The notes: generated by a model not told the origin, from the letters alone. Shown: positions 14,640 to 24,456, numbered from the stretch's first letter. The stretch is 64,000 bases of DNA from Chlamydiales bacterium (GCA_030681135.1 JAUXXF010000001.1:1-64000), one strand, 5' to 3'. Numbers and translations: made by a program.

Positions 14640-15344
14640 TTAATAGACTTGAATTTCTTGCTCTCTAAGAGTCTGGACTCGCCTGTAGAATACTTTTGCG
14701 CCTCCTAGAAGAACGGATGCAATGGCTAGGACCAAAAGCGCGACTTTAGGCGCCAGGGCAGCTGTATAGATAAAAGTAATAAGAAAAAACGCGCTGCCAG
14801 CAATGGATATGATCGCTTTACACATTTTTATCATGTGAAGTTTTTTTTCTTCTGGGCTCATATTCTCTGAAGAATTGATAAACTGTTCAGTGTGTTTTGC
14901 CAATTTAATGCTAGAGGCGATCAGCTGATAAATAGGAAGGACTTCTTTGCTCCCGTGAAGGACGGAGTTCATTAAAGGCGCAAAAGCAATCGAACAATTG
15001 ACAATTGAATAAAGCAGGTTGTTTCTGTTGTAGATTTTTGTAATTCTGCTTAATTCTGAGGGCTCTTCCCACAGAACAATCGTTGATTTGATCGCCTTTG
15101 CAGCGACAAGAATTTGTTTAAGCCCATGCAGAGTCTGTTTTGCAGCGTGAAACAAATAAGTCTGTTCACTTTTAGTAAACAAAGCTTTATTCATTATGCC
15201 CATAAATCGGACAACTTTTTTAGCCGTTCGACGAACAGTCCATACTTTACCTTTAAAATCAAAATCTAATTTAACAAAATTTTTATTTTGAGTGAGGGGT
15301 AAACTGCTTACATAGGAGCTATTTAATTCTTTAGATGTATTCAT
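14640..15344 (-). CDS. Membrane protein with Inc-like bilobed hydrophobic domain
   Basis: 234 residues, basic. There is no signal peptide; a weak hydrophobic region lies at YSIVNCSIAFAPLMNSVL (about 111-128). A strong pair of helices close to the C-terminus is separated by only a few residues (IISIAGSAFFLITFIYTA then LAPKVALLVLAIASVLLGGA, about 173-215). A bilobed hydrophobic domain of 40-60 residues without cleaved signal is the hallmark used to predict chlamydial inclusion-membrane (Inc) proteins, which are T3SS substrates. The identity of the protein is unknown; Inc assignment is an architecture-based guess. Confidence 0.6.
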   Translation of the reverse strand: MNTSKELNSSYVSSLPLTQNKNFVKLDFDFKGKVWTVRRTAKKVVRFMGIMNKALFTKSEQTYLFHAAKQTLHGLKQILVAAKAIKSTIVLWEEPSELSRITKIYNRNNLLYSIVNCSIAFAPLMNSVLHGSKEVLPIYQLIASSIKLAKHTEQFINSSENMSPEEKKLHMIKMCKAIISIAGSAFFLITFIYTAALAPKVALLVLAIASVLLGGAKVFYRRVQTLREQEIQVY

Positions 15345-15449
15345 TGAAAAACGAACCAGTCTTTATTAAAAACGTAATTATTATACCGGTTTTTTGATTT
15401 CTTGTAAATTTAAAATGGTTTTTAGTGGTTATTTATTTTTTTAAATATG

Positions 15450-18400
15450 TTAATAATTTCTGTTCCATTTTATCCCAAACTTTCCTTGTTCATGGACTTG
15501 ATCAGTTTCTGCATGGAAAAAGAAGCCCGCTCCAATATCAGCCTCGATACTAATATTAGGAGCAGTTTGGTCAGTGGTTTGCGTAATAAAGACGATGACT
15601 CCGGGAGCTACGTATTTACCCACTTGGATAGAAAGTGTTTCGTTCCCTTCACTGCCAGGTTCTGAGATAATTCGAAGCCGATCTATACCTAAGGAACGGC
15701 GGGTACTTTCCAAGACATCGGCACTTTGTCCTGCAATATTGGCGACAGCGGTAGCTAGCTGCAACGCTTGGAGGCCGTTAATTTCAGAAATCTCTTGACC
15801 GAAGAGTAAGTAGGCGATGATGGAACTTAAGGGGAGGGGAGGGGCTGATTGAAAGGTCAGTTGAGGTTTATTGAGAGGTCCTTGTAAATGTGCAGTAATG
15901 ATCATGCCTTGCTGTTGAACATTGCCAGATAAATCAATATGAGGAACTAAGGTTTTTTCACTAAAAGAGATCGCTCCTTTAGTCAATTTAAACACTCTGC
16001 CTGAAAAGGAAAATTCTCCATTACCCAAGGTGAGCTGACCTATTAACTCGGGAGCTGACCTGGTCCCTTTGAGAGCGAAATTTCCCTGCCACTGAGATTG
16101 CAGCCCTCTTCCTGAAATCTCTACAGGGTTAGGTGTATCAACAGAAATATCCAGATACAAGGGATAGGATTTTGCCCCTGATCTGAAATGGGAAGCTAAA
16201 GGTTTTTGTGCATTGAGATAAACAACTTGAAGATTAGGAGGCGCTTTTGAGATGTTTTCTGGGATTAGCAAATCACTTTGTATGACGTGAACTTCTCCTC
16301 GAGCTGTAGCAGATTCCATAGAGCCTTTGATGTCGAGGGCAGAGTTGATGGTAGCAACGAAAAACCCTAATTGGACCGCTGCAAATTCTTGCGTAGCTAA
16401 GTGTACATGAAAAGGAAACTTTTTATCGAGACGAAGATCAAATACGCCGTCAGCTAGCAAAGCTCCTTTTTGATCTTTATCATTGGCTGTCAATGAGTTC
16501 AAATAGAGAGTTCCTTTGTCTGCAACAAGTGTTGCTTGTAAATTGGTCAGCTGAGTTCCCGTGTTGTAATTTTCATAGTATCCATCAGTGAGTTGAATCG
16601 ATCCTTTCACGAGAGGTTTTTTCAACGTATTTGACCATGAAAGATCTGCTTCGCATGTCCCTTGAAGCCAATGTGGTCCGAGGTTGAAAAAATCCAGGCA
16701 ATCTTCCAATTGTCCCTGAAAATGCCAATGGCCTTTTATCGGTAGATCTTGGAGTGGCTGAATCTTCCAGGGTCTTTTTTCCACTCGGATGGGTAGCTGC
16801 AGCTCGAATGTCGTGAGGGGAGCTCCCCGCGTAGATAGATTTGCCTGCACAAACAGTTCGTTTTGGTTGATGTGGCCATTAAACCTTCCTTCTGCTGTAA
16901 TCGAATCCTCTTCTCCTAGCCGATGGATCGTAGCTTCTTTGATGGAGGCTTCAAGATCTCCTTGCAGATGGTCTTTTGTTTGCGTGAGTTTTGCATCGAT
17001 ATCCAAATTTCCTGCAACGGATACTTCTAAAGGGTTAATGGATAGAAAATCGAGAGGAAAGTCTTGTACATGAAGAGTTAGATGGGTGAAATCAGCATCA
17101 AAGTCTTCTTCCCACTCGTAAACAATTTGCGCGTTTTCTCCTAATTGAATCTGTGTGGGGCCTATTTGAGTCAAAGAAGGGGTAAAAAGAAGCTCTACAG
17201 GTTGTTGAAGGGAAAAAGGGTGGCTATAAAATAAGCCGTAAAAATCGGAGATCTCGGCGCTCAATTCCTGCTCTTCGAGGTGCCAAATGCCTGTGCTATG
17301 GCTTTCAAAATCTCGATTCCAAACGCCTTCTGCAAAGAGTGTAAAGGGCCAAGGCTCCCCTTCCTTCAGCGTTGTCTCTGCAATGATTGAATCGATTTGC
17401 AAATCTCGAAAACTCCCTTTTTCTGCATCGATCGATAAAATAGCGGTTGGATGATTCAGGGGATTGTGGATATCGGAATAAAAAGCTGCCTGTTCAAAAT
17501 AGACAGATTTTACATATAAATCCTTAGCCAACATATCAAAAGTGGCCTGGCTCTCTCTCCATGTCATTTTAGCAGTTAATTGCCCATAAGGATTCAGGCT
17601 TGGCGCTAAAAATTTCAAGATTTGTAAATTCTCGATCTTTAGCTCTCCCGCTCCTTGCATTGTCCCATTTTCAAGAAAGTCCCAACGTCCCTTTCCTTTG
17701 ATTTGAGGTGCTTCGAGAGAAATATCTGTTAATTGCAGCCTTTCATTCCAGTCAAGATTGCTATCTAGTTTCCAATTCGAGCCTTGTAGGTGAAGAGACC
17801 CCAGAGTTTCAGTGGTGTCGAGGAGGAGGTTGATATTTTCTACCTGAAATGTGTTGTAGCGAAGCTCAGGGATTTGACCTATTGCCTTTCCAATAAGCCT
17901 TTCTCCCTCTTTTCTTACCATCCAACGAGCTAATAATTGTCCTTCAACAGGGGCTAGAGGCAGCTTGGTCACTTCAAGTTGTCCAGAGCTTTCTAGAAGC
18001 TGTCCCTTTGGATCTAAAGAGAAGTTGCCTCTTGCTCGTATCTTATCTCCTTGTAGATTGATATGAGAGATAGACCAGTTATCTGCCAAATCGCGCTGAA
18101 AGAGGCCTTTAAATTTCCAAGGTACCTGAATAGCTTTAGGACCATTTTGAGGAGAGATTTTTCCCGAAAAACTTCCTTTCATTCCTTTCCCGATTTTATC
18201 GGCTCCTTTGGCATGAAACTGCACAGCTCCTTGCAAAGATGTCGGATAAAGTGATTGTAGCGAAGTGCTATCTGTCATATTTAGACGAACGTCCCATTTA
18301 GCAACTCCTCTTCTTTGGCTGCTATACCAAGCGATCAGTTGATTTTGATCCTGTTTGGCTTGAAGATCGAAAAAAAGTCCTCTTCCATAAGACTTTATTT

Positions 18401-18881
18401 TCAAACTTCCGATTAAAGAAAAAGAGGGGATATCATTGATATAAACGTGAGATATGTTCAAAGAGTCTATCGAAAAAGACCAGGGGAGTTGCTTAGAAGA
18501 GTGCAACACAACGGAAGGGGTGGGAAGCGGCTCTTTTTGGGAAAAACTTTTGATGTCGCAGTGAATTTCGTCAGCTTTGACATGGAATAAACGGATCTCT
18601 TGTTTTAACAAATAAAGAAGAGAAATCCTTAGAGCAACTGTTTCAATGGAAAACTTGCCCACGTTAGGAATATCCATGGCCACATTTTTTAGAGTTAGTC
18701 GATTAGGGATAAAGAACCCTTGGAAAGATTCTATGTCCGCATGAATACCTTCTTCTTGCAGCGCTGAGGTAATCAAGGAGCGAAGTGTATTTTGTCCCCA
18801 TCCGCTATGTAAAACTAGGACAAAGAGTCCAAACATCGCCAGGAAACATCCCAAAAAATATGCAATAATCTTTTTCATCAA
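15450..18881 (-). CDS. tamB: TamB-family (DUF490) translocation/lipid-transport protein
   Basis: 1143 residues. One N-terminal membrane helix (IIAYFLGCFLAMFGLFVLVL) anchors a very long beta-rich, repeat-like periplasmic body. The C-terminal TamB domain (about the last 300 residues) contains LSSIIAYLLFGQEISEINGL and the following LQLATAVANIAGQSADVLES, typical for the family. TamB proteins bridge the inner and outer membrane and work with the Omp85 protein TamA in outer-membrane protein assembly or phospholipid transport. Here the tamA-like gene is directly upstream with a four-base overlap. Length is close to E. coli TamB (about 1260). Confidence 0.93.
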   Translation of the reverse strand: MMKKIIAYFLGCFLAMFGLFVLVLHSGWGQNTLRSLITSALQEEGIHADIESFQGFFIPNRLTLKNVAMDIPNVGKFSIETVALRISLLYLLKQEIRLFHVKADEIHCDIKSFSQKEPLPTPSVVLHSSKQLPWSFSIDSLNISHVYINDIPSFSLIGSLKIKSYGRGLFFDLQAKQDQNQLIAWYSSQRRGVAKWDVRLNMTDSTSLQSLYPTSLQGAVQFHAKGADKIGKGMKGSFSGKISPQNGPKAIQVPWKFKGLFQRDLADNWSISHINLQGDKIRARGNFSLDPKGQLLESSGQLEVTKLPLAPVEGQLLARWMVRKEGERLIGKAIGQIPELRYNTFQVENINLLLDTTETLGSLHLQGSNWKLDSNLDWNERLQLTDISLEAPQIKGKGRWDFLENGTMQGAGELKIENLQILKFLAPSLNPYGQLTAKMTWRESQATFDMLAKDLYVKSVYFEQAAFYSDIHNPLNHPTAILSIDAEKGSFRDLQIDSIIAETTLKEGEPWPFTLFAEGVWNRDFESHSTGIWHLEEQELSAEISDFYGLFYSHPFSLQQPVELLFTPSLTQIGPTQIQLGENAQIVYEWEEDFDADFTHLTLHVQDFPLDFLSINPLEVSVAGNLDIDAKLTQTKDHLQGDLEASIKEATIHRLGEEDSITAEGRFNGHINQNELFVQANLSTRGAPLTTFELQLPIRVEKRPWKIQPLQDLPIKGHWHFQGQLEDCLDFFNLGPHWLQGTCEADLSWSNTLKKPLVKGSIQLTDGYYENYNTGTQLTNLQATLVADKGTLYLNSLTANDKDQKGALLADGVFDLRLDKKFPFHVHLATQEFAAVQLGFFVATINSALDIKGSMESATARGEVHVIQSDLLIPENISKAPPNLQVVYLNAQKPLASHFRSGAKSYPLYLDISVDTPNPVEISGRGLQSQWQGNFALKGTRSAPELIGQLTLGNGEFSFSGRVFKLTKGAISFSEKTLVPHIDLSGNVQQQGMIITAHLQGPLNKPQLTFQSAPPLPLSSIIAYLLFGQEISEINGLQALQLATAVANIAGQSADVLESTRRSLGIDRLRIISEPGSEGNETLSIQVGKYVAPGVIVFITQTTDQTAPNISIEADIGAGFFFHAETDQVHEQGKFGIKWNRNY

Positions 18882-20680
18882 AATGCCTGCCCCACGCTTG
18901 CATAAAATTGTAAAATAGGATCGAAATAAGTGTTCCGGTGACCGAATTTTTTCCTTCGATCTATGGGAAATGCCAGATCAAATCGGAGAGGTCCAAAAAA
19001 AGCAAAATAACGAAGGCCGACTCCAACAGATTTAAACCACTTGGCATAGACCTCGGGATATTCTTTTTCTGTCACCGTTCCCATGTCAAAAAAGGAAACA
19101 AGGCCAATCGACTGCGTTACCTTAAACCGCAATTCAGAGCTTGTAAAAATAGCAGACCTTCCCCCAAAAGGTTTGTTTTTGTGGGGGGATGTCGCTTTTC
19201 TAGGGCTTACTGTCTTATATCTATAGCCTCGAAGATCGTCCAGAGAACCTCCCAAGAATAATAAAGGCAGGGGAACGTTTTCTCTTCTAGCGCCAGCAAC
19301 AGAGCCAAATTGTGTCCTGAACGCAAACACGCAGTTTTTCGATTGCGTTAACGGGAGATAAACGCATCCTGTTAGCCTTTGTTTGATAAAGTGCTGATTC
19401 CCGTGTAACAAAGACTGGTAAGGGGTGCATTGATAAACAATAGAGTAATTTTTTGTAGGGTTTAAATCGCTATCTGTCGTGTTATATTTTAGTAATACTG
19501 GAAGGCCCATTAACGCATAATGACCATTGCTTGCAGACTTTTCTACACCGATGTACTCAAATTCTACCCCTACCGACCCACCTTTTCTTCGATCCATCAT
19601 TCTTTCAATACGTTGGCCGGCATAATAAGTATGGGCTAAATAAGGGTAAATATTTTCACGGCTTACTTCTCCCCAAATTTTGTACGTTTGATCGAGCCTT
19701 AAAAAATCGGGTTTTGCGTAAGAGATGGAGCCTACCCAATAAAGCAAGGACCATTCTCCATAAGCAGAAAAAATCTCTCCCATCCCCCGCATATTGCGAT
19801 GTGTCCAGCCGAAAGATCCTCCAGGTCCATCTACTGTGGCATAAAATACAGATACATTCACCGATCGATGTTTGCCTTCGGTAAGTCGGATTTTCATGGG
19901 AAGCTCTCCAATAGAATCGAGAGAATCTCCATGGTTTAATAAAACTGAGCTGAAAAGATTGCTTTTTAAAATTCTTCTCTGCGTCTCTTCGACTAGATCT
20001 GCGTTATAAATATCTCCTTCTTGCCAAGCGATCCTTCGTTCGATATAGCGCGGGTCGACATCTTTAAGACCGTAGAAAACTGAAGGGCCAAAGTGAGCCA
20101 AAGGTCCTTCCTGGATGCATACGGAAGGAGCGACGGTTTTTTCAGCCATATCTACTTCGACTTTTCTTTTATCAATGTAGGCGAGAGGATGTCCGCATTT
20201 AGCAAGAAGGTTTAGTAAAGAGAGCTCAGCATTGACAATATCGACAGATAGCGCAGGTTTTCCTGAATAGAGTCCTACATCATTTCCTGAAAAATGTTTG
20301 CAAGGGGGAACTTCAGGGAGCAGCTGTTCGCACTCTTCATGGAAAATACCATAGTCTTTGAGCAAGTACTGAGGGCCTGGATCGACTAGTAATTCCACTT
20401 GGGCTTTAGATTTTTGATAGGTGATTTTGCTGTAGATGGTGGCATCGTAGTAAGAATAGGCTTTTAAAATGTCTAAGAGGTGAGGGATGTCTGCTTGCAC
20501 TCGATAGCGGAGCGCATTGATTGAAGCTGGCGGGCGATCTTGCAAGCTGATCAAATCGGAAGCGTCTTTAACAGCTTTTAAAGCTTTAGAGTCTTCCAGT
20601 CCTATGAAGTGCACGTCGTAATCTAATGCGCAAAGCATCAGAGGAACTAAGGCAAAGAAGGGCAAATACGCGTGTTTCAT
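18878..20680 (-). CDS. tamA: Omp85-family outer-membrane protein, TamA-like
   Basis: 600 residues with an N-terminal signal peptide (HAYLPFFALVPLMLCALDYD). About 250 residues of POTRA-like modules follow (for example IPHLLDILKAYSYYDATIYS and WQEGDIYNADLVEETQRRILK). The C-terminal 16-strand barrel region has the Omp85 GGSLDDLRGYRYKTVSPR motif (the DLRGY equivalent of the conserved VRGY/F lid-lock) and ends with a terminal Phe (FYASVGQAF). Size and coupling to tamB indicate TamA rather than BamA. Confidence 0.92.
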   Translation of the reverse strand: MKHAYLPFFALVPLMLCALDYDVHFIGLEDSKALKAVKDASDLISLQDRPPASINALRYRVQADIPHLLDILKAYSYYDATIYSKITYQKSKAQVELLVDPGPQYLLKDYGIFHEECEQLLPEVPPCKHFSGNDVGLYSGKPALSVDIVNAELSLLNLLAKCGHPLAYIDKRKVEVDMAEKTVAPSVCIQEGPLAHFGPSVFYGLKDVDPRYIERRIAWQEGDIYNADLVEETQRRILKSNLFSSVLLNHGDSLDSIGELPMKIRLTEGKHRSVNVSVFYATVDGPGGSFGWTHRNMRGMGEIFSAYGEWSLLYWVGSISYAKPDFLRLDQTYKIWGEVSRENIYPYLAHTYYAGQRIERMMDRRKGGSVGVEFEYIGVEKSASNGHYALMGLPVLLKYNTTDSDLNPTKNYSIVYQCTPYQSLLHGNQHFIKQRLTGCVYLPLTQSKNCVFAFRTQFGSVAGARRENVPLPLLFLGGSLDDLRGYRYKTVSPRKATSPHKNKPFGGRSAIFTSSELRFKVTQSIGLVSFFDMGTVTEKEYPEVYAKWFKSVGVGLRYFAFFGPLRFDLAFPIDRRKKFGHRNTYFDPILQFYASVGQAF

Positions 20681-20736
20681 GGCTTTTTCGCATATTGCAT
20701 CATGAGATGAACTAGGTCAAGCCTCTAACTCAATTT

Positions 20737-22149
20737 CTAGTCCCAACCTTCTGCTGGAGCCTCTGGCAGCTGGTGTGCGCTTTTTCGCGAATGGATCACA
20801 AAAGTCATGGCAAAGACGATGATCAAAAGGAAGGCGAGTGCAAAGTGGACATAAGAAAAACTTGTGATTTGAGCAAGCCGTTCTCCTTCGATAGGAGTTT
20901 GGTTTTTTTGTACCATAACGACAAATGCATGGATCAATGCGAGGCCCATAGTTCCTCCAGTCATTCGAAGAGTTGCAATCATCCCGGCTGCGCTGCCTGC
21001 TTTTCCTTCAGGCACTGATGCCATCGCTGAAGAATAGGACGGGGTAAAAATAAGAGGCATTCCCATTCCATAGGCAATGAGCGCTGCATTTAACGTCCAA
21101 ATGGAAGCTGTGCTAAAAAAGGCGAACCAAAAGCTCGAAAAAATCAGTAAAAGATACCCTAAAGCAATCGGCAACTTCGGCGTGAATCGGTCGCTTAAAT
21201 ACCCGGCAAACGGCGCAGCAAGGGCTACCGGTAAACTTGAGATAAACATCATAAATCCTGTCTGTAAAGGGGAGTAGAGCAAAATTTCTTGAAAGTAGGT
21301 CGTTCGAAAAATGGTAATCATAGTAAAAAATTGAATAGCAGTTATGTTGATATTGATGGCTGCATAGACAGGATGTTTAAAAAGAGATAGGTCTAAAAAA
21401 GGATGTTTTGCCTTTTTTTCTCGATAAAAGAGGAGAGCGAGACTAAGGAGAGCGAAGCCTGCACAAATAAGGATTTTCGAGGAGATCCAGCCCCAATCAG
21501 GGGCTTGCATAAATAAGATAGTCAGGGCACTAATTCCGATGGCAAAAAACCCAAACCCCCACAAGTCAATTTTTTGTTTACCTTTTTCCGTATTAGGCAA
21601 GAAAGCATAAATGAGCCAAAGGCCTACGGCGCCGATAGGTAAGTTAATCCAAAAGATCCATCTCCAGGAGGCTATCTCAATGAAGTATCCTCCAACCAGG
21701 GGACCCATAATAAGAAAAATAGAGCCGATGCTTACAATCATTCCTGTAGCTCTGCCTCTTTTTTCTGGAGAGAAAATAAGAGCTATCATGGTGGTTTGAG
21801 CAGGAAACATCAAAGCTGCACTAACTCCCTGAAGAGCTCGAGCTATAATCAGCATCCAAACGGTTGTGCTTAGACTACACATGACAGAGAAGAGCACAAA
21901 TCCAGCCATACCTCCTAAAAAAGCCTTTTTATGACCTATCCGATCGCTCAATTTGCCGCTGATAAGGACAAAAATTGCAATCGTTAATAAATAGGAGTTG
22001 ACGCACCACTGGAGAGCTGTAGTATCTGCATGCATTTCTTGTCTGATGCTGGGAAGAGCGACAGGAAGGATAGTCTGATCCAAAAAAACTAGCGCCGTAG
22101 CTGGGATCAAAGCCGAGAATTTTTTCCAACGCTGCTCAAGAAACGTCAT
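20737..22149 (-). CDS. DHA2-family multidrug MFS exporter (EmrB/QacA type)
   Basis: 470 residues with 14 predicted membrane segments. The family loop motif GKLSDRIGHKKAF follows helix 2, and the start LDQTILPVALPSIRQEM is the classical DHA2 helix-1 pattern with its conserved D-x-T. Proton-coupled export of drugs or metabolites is the family role; no substrate can be read from sequence. It is a lone gene on the minus strand; no EmrA-type partner is nearby. Confidence 0.9.
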   Translation of the reverse strand: MTFLEQRWKKFSALIPATALVFLDQTILPVALPSIRQEMHADTTALQWCVNSYLLTIAIFVLISGKLSDRIGHKKAFLGGMAGFVLFSVMCSLSTTVWMLIIARALQGVSAALMFPAQTTMIALIFSPEKRGRATGMIVSIGSIFLIMGPLVGGYFIEIASWRWIFWINLPIGAVGLWLIYAFLPNTEKGKQKIDLWGFGFFAIGISALTILFMQAPDWGWISSKILICAGFALLSLALLFYREKKAKHPFLDLSLFKHPVYAAININITAIQFFTMITIFRTTYFQEILLYSPLQTGFMMFISSLPVALAAPFAGYLSDRFTPKLPIALGYLLLIFSSFWFAFFSTASIWTLNAALIAYGMGMPLIFTPSYSSAMASVPEGKAGSAAGMIATLRMTGGTMGLALIHAFVVMVQKNQTPIEGERLAQITSFSYVHFALAFLLIIVFAMTFVIHSRKSAHQLPEAPAEGWD

Positions 22150-22213
22150 GTGAAAACCCTTTTACTGAGTTCAAAAGATTTAAGAGGCTGTCCATAAACT
22201 GAGGTTTCAAGGG

Positions 22214-22254
22214 AAATAGCCGCCCAAATACCCTAAGTTATAAGGCGGCTATTT
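22214..22254. terminator. Hairpin between the MFS exporter and BON lipoprotein genes
   Basis: AAATAGCCGCC (22214-22224) and GGCGGCTATTT (22244-22254) form a perfect 11-base stem with a 19-base loop, about 23 bases past the stop of the BON lipoprotein gene. Position and strength fit a transcription terminator or 3' end structure; there is no long T run. Confidence 0.55.
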
Positions 22255-22276
22255 AAATTAGTCTAGGGGCATTTAT

Positions 22277-22618
22277 TTAGCGCGAGGAAATAGTGAGCTG
22301 ATTATCAACGTCTCTTACCCCATCAACATCTTTTGCCATTCTAACAACTTTACGCTCTTCTTCTTTGCTGGCAACAGTTCCTTTCAATGTAACAACACCA
22401 TTATTTGTGGTGACTGATATCATTCTAGCGCTCGAAGATAAAGAACCTTCGGTCATGAGATTTTTTTTAACGGACGCTGTAATCTCCCAATCAGATGGTT
22501 GTGATTGCATCTGATTATTTTCTCTAGGACAATGATCCGAACTTTTCTCCGGATGATTTGAGTTGTTACAAGATGTGAACAGTAGGCAAATTGCCGGAAT
22601 GAACAGAAGTTTTTTCAT
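22277..22618 (-). CDS. BON-domain lipoprotein
   Basis: 113 residues from ATG 22618 (MKKLLFIPAICLLFTSC), preferred over a TTG further upstream because GGAG lies just before it. A signal peptide with lipobox LFTSC predicts lipidation at Cys17. The rest is one BON domain (about 50-113), with SVTTNNGVVTLKGTVASKEE and VDGVRDVDNQLTI, as in OsmY-like envelope proteins. BON domains bind membranes or phospholipids. It likely acts in the periplasm, anchored to inner or outer membrane. Confidence 0.9.
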   Translation of the reverse strand: MKKLLFIPAICLLFTSCNNSNHPEKSSDHCPRENNQMQSQPSDWEITASVKKNLMTEGSLSSSARMISVTTNNGVVTLKGTVASKEEERKVVRMAKDVDGVRDVDNQLTISSR

Positions 22619-22803
22619 GATATTCTCCAAAAGGATTTAGCTTGAATCGCCTACGCATGCTATTTAAAAACATGTCGTTAGACTTGGTTGCATCCTAAAA
22701 CAAGGAAAAAGATTTGTAAACAAAAATGGAATTGTTGAAGAATGTGATTCTTATTTTCTTGTAGCTTAGTCAATTCCATTATTATTAAAATCAAAGGGTT
22801 TTC

Positions 22804-23544
22804 GTGACTTTCATTACAAACGCAACTTTTCTCAGAGACTACTTAAGAGAACCTCTTGTAGAAGGATCTTGCATTGGCGTAGCTGCTTTTTTGTCTGAAA
22901 TTTTTTCAAACAAACGAGATGCGGAATCTATTTTGAAGTTAATCGTCCATTCCAAAGAGGATGTTGATATTACTAGATGTGGAGTTACAGCTGACAGTTT
23001 TTTGAATTTTGTTTATTTCTCCTCAGAAGAGGAGTTAAGTGAACACAGTGTTATTTATCATTTCGATATGAATTCTTTGCAGAGAAACATGATAAGGAAA
23101 AATCTGGTATGTAAAGTAGTGTGGGCTATTTGGGAGAAACAGCTTTTTGAATCAAAAGAAGCCTCTGGAGAGTTTTTAATGCCTGCATATGAACATACAT
23201 TTTTAATTGACCTTGGATCTGCCAGAAATTCTTTAGGGAACCAAAATGTCTATATCATACAATCAGCATTTGAAATGTATCATGGGTCTGTACATCAGGT
23301 TACTCCTGAATTTCTTTGGAACCATCTGGACTTTTTGAATCAATTCGATAGACATACCTCTCTAGATGGGGAATCTTTATCCGCTTGGATAGAAAAAGGT
23401 CTATTTCTGGATCAAATTTCTCAAGACAAATCTTTGAAAGGAAAAGAGTATGTTGGTCAGCTCATTTCCTTCACAGGATATTCTTATGATTCTGAAGCTG
23501 CAGTATCTAGGTTAAAAAGTATTATAAGTAACGTTGAAACCTAA
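22804..23544 (+). CDS. Protein of unknown function, possible papain-like fold
   Basis: 246 residues from GTG 22804. No signal peptide or membrane segment. An early Cys sits before a helix (EGSCIGVAAFLSEIF, C23), a His begins a strand (YEHTFLIDLG, H131) and a polar residue follows in NVYIIQSAF (Q153). The Cys-helix, His-strand, polar-residue order resembles papain-like cysteine proteases or transglutaminases, but this is a weak inference without a family match. It is a lone gene near a CPBP-protease locus. Effector or toxin-like activity is conceivable; the alternative is a non-enzymatic unknown. Confidence 0.6.
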   Translation: MTFITNATFLRDYLREPLVEGSCIGVAAFLSEIFSNKRDAESILKLIVHSKEDVDITRCGVTADSFLNFVYFSSEEELSEHSVIYHFDMNSLQRNMIRKNLVCKVVWAIWEKQLFESKEASGEFLMPAYEHTFLIDLGSARNSLGNQNVYIIQSAFEMYHGSVHQVTPEFLWNHLDFLNQFDRHTSLDGESLSAWIEKGLFLDQISQDKSLKGKEYVGQLISFTGYSYDSEAAVSRLKSIISNVET

Positions 23545-23568
23545 GTTCTTCGACAGTTTCTAAGGTTC

Positions 23569-23874
23569 CTAATTGGGATCGCGAGGAAGAAATATAGCTG
23601 TCAATGAGGCTAGCCCAATTAAGGTTGAAGCTATGCATTGTGGGACTATCTCGCATTCGCAAGGTGGTTCTGTAGGGCATTCTGAGAAGGAAGATAAAAC
23701 TGAAATACAACGATATCCTGTATAAAAAGCCAATCCTCCTGCGACCGCAGTGAAAACTCCTATAGAAGCAATGAAACCTGCTACCTTACCGTTTAAGTAC
23801 TTTTCGTTTTCACGTGTTCTATAATTGTATCTTGCATAAGTGATTTGGGAAGAGATAGCATTTGCCAAACGCAT
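23569..23874 (-). CDS. Small membrane protein downstream of the CPBP protease
   Basis: 101 residues from ATG 23874 (MRLANAISSQ), chosen for the GAGG upstream and because the duplicated remnant at 24457-24613 also begins with a matching ATG and similar residues (MHLVNVISSQ). Two hydrophobic segments (VAGFIASIGVFTAVAGGLAF and ASTLIGLASLTAIFL) flank a Cys/Pro-rich loop (ECPTEPPCECEIVPQC). A longer open frame to 23964 overlaps the upstream gene. Function unknown; it is expressed with the CPBP protease. Confidence 0.6.
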   Translation of the reverse strand: MRLANAISSQITYARYNYRTRENEKYLNGKVAGFIASIGVFTAVAGGLAFYTGYRCISVLSSFSECPTEPPCECEIVPQCIASTLIGLASLTAIFLPRDPN

Positions 23875-23941
23875 AAGGACCTCGTAGTTAATAAAAATCT
23901 GTAGATCGTATGAAAATGTAGAGAAAAAGTCAATCTGGAGA

Positions 23942-24436
23942 TTAAGGCTTTTTAACAAGCTCATCTATTTTATGGACGGTTGCATTATGTGCCATGTGCG
24001 CAAAAATTGAGGTTACTAGTCCGAATTTTTCCCTTAGGAATCCGTATATTGCACCGGAGAAGATGTGAGTTCCAATTGCTGGGATTTTGCCGTTTTCATA
24101 GTTTGATTCATGCAAAACTCCGAATACAACTGCTGTGAATATAATGCCCATTATATTTGGATAGGGGATTTTGATCCAAGGACACCGTGCATATTGAGGA
24201 AAATCAGAAGCGCATAGGTGTGTTATCTTGGGTTGCAATACACCTCGGAATGCGCACTCTTCAATAATAGGTCCCTTGACGGTTGCATTAAATACATCTT
24301 GGATATGTTGTTGATACTCATCTGTGTATTTCACGTCGGTCAAATCGTAGATTTTTTTTCTTGGATAGAAAGTAAAAAGAGCTTGTCCTGTTCCACAAGC
24401 AATTCCAATGGGCACCTGTTTAATGAGAGAAATCAT
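23942..24436 (-). CDS. CPBP-family intramembrane metalloprotease (short)
   Basis: 164 residues. The three CPBP (CAAX protease/bacteriocin-processing) motifs are present in order: EECAFRG (EExxxR), FGVLHE (FxxxH) and HMAHNA (HxxxN/B). These provide the glutamates and histidines of the active site in the membrane. The protein is shorter than typical members (200-300), lacking some N-terminal helices. It starts with a short hydrophobic region and has an AAGGAAG-like site upstream. In bacteria such proteins process prenylated or small peptide substrates or protect against bacteriocins; the role here is unknown. Confidence 0.8.
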   Translation of the reverse strand: MISLIKQVPIGIACGTGQALFTFYPRKKIYDLTDVKYTDEYQQHIQDVFNATVKGPIIEECAFRGVLQPKITHLCASDFPQYARCPWIKIPYPNIMGIIFTAVVFGVLHESNYENGKIPAIGTHIFSGAIYGFLREKFGLVTSIFAHMAHNATVHKIDELVKKP

Positions 24437-24456
24437 ATAAGTTCTTCTTCCTTTTT

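Noticed and set aside
15447..18254. Several open frames antisense to tamB (for example 15447-15665, 16789-17073, 18063-18254)
   Set aside because: They lie wholly within a clear tamB reading frame and encode no recognisable domain.
22184..22204. GAGGCTGTCCATAAACTGAGG looks like the end of an insertion sequence
   Set aside because: No inverted partner, target duplication or transposase remnant was found nearby.
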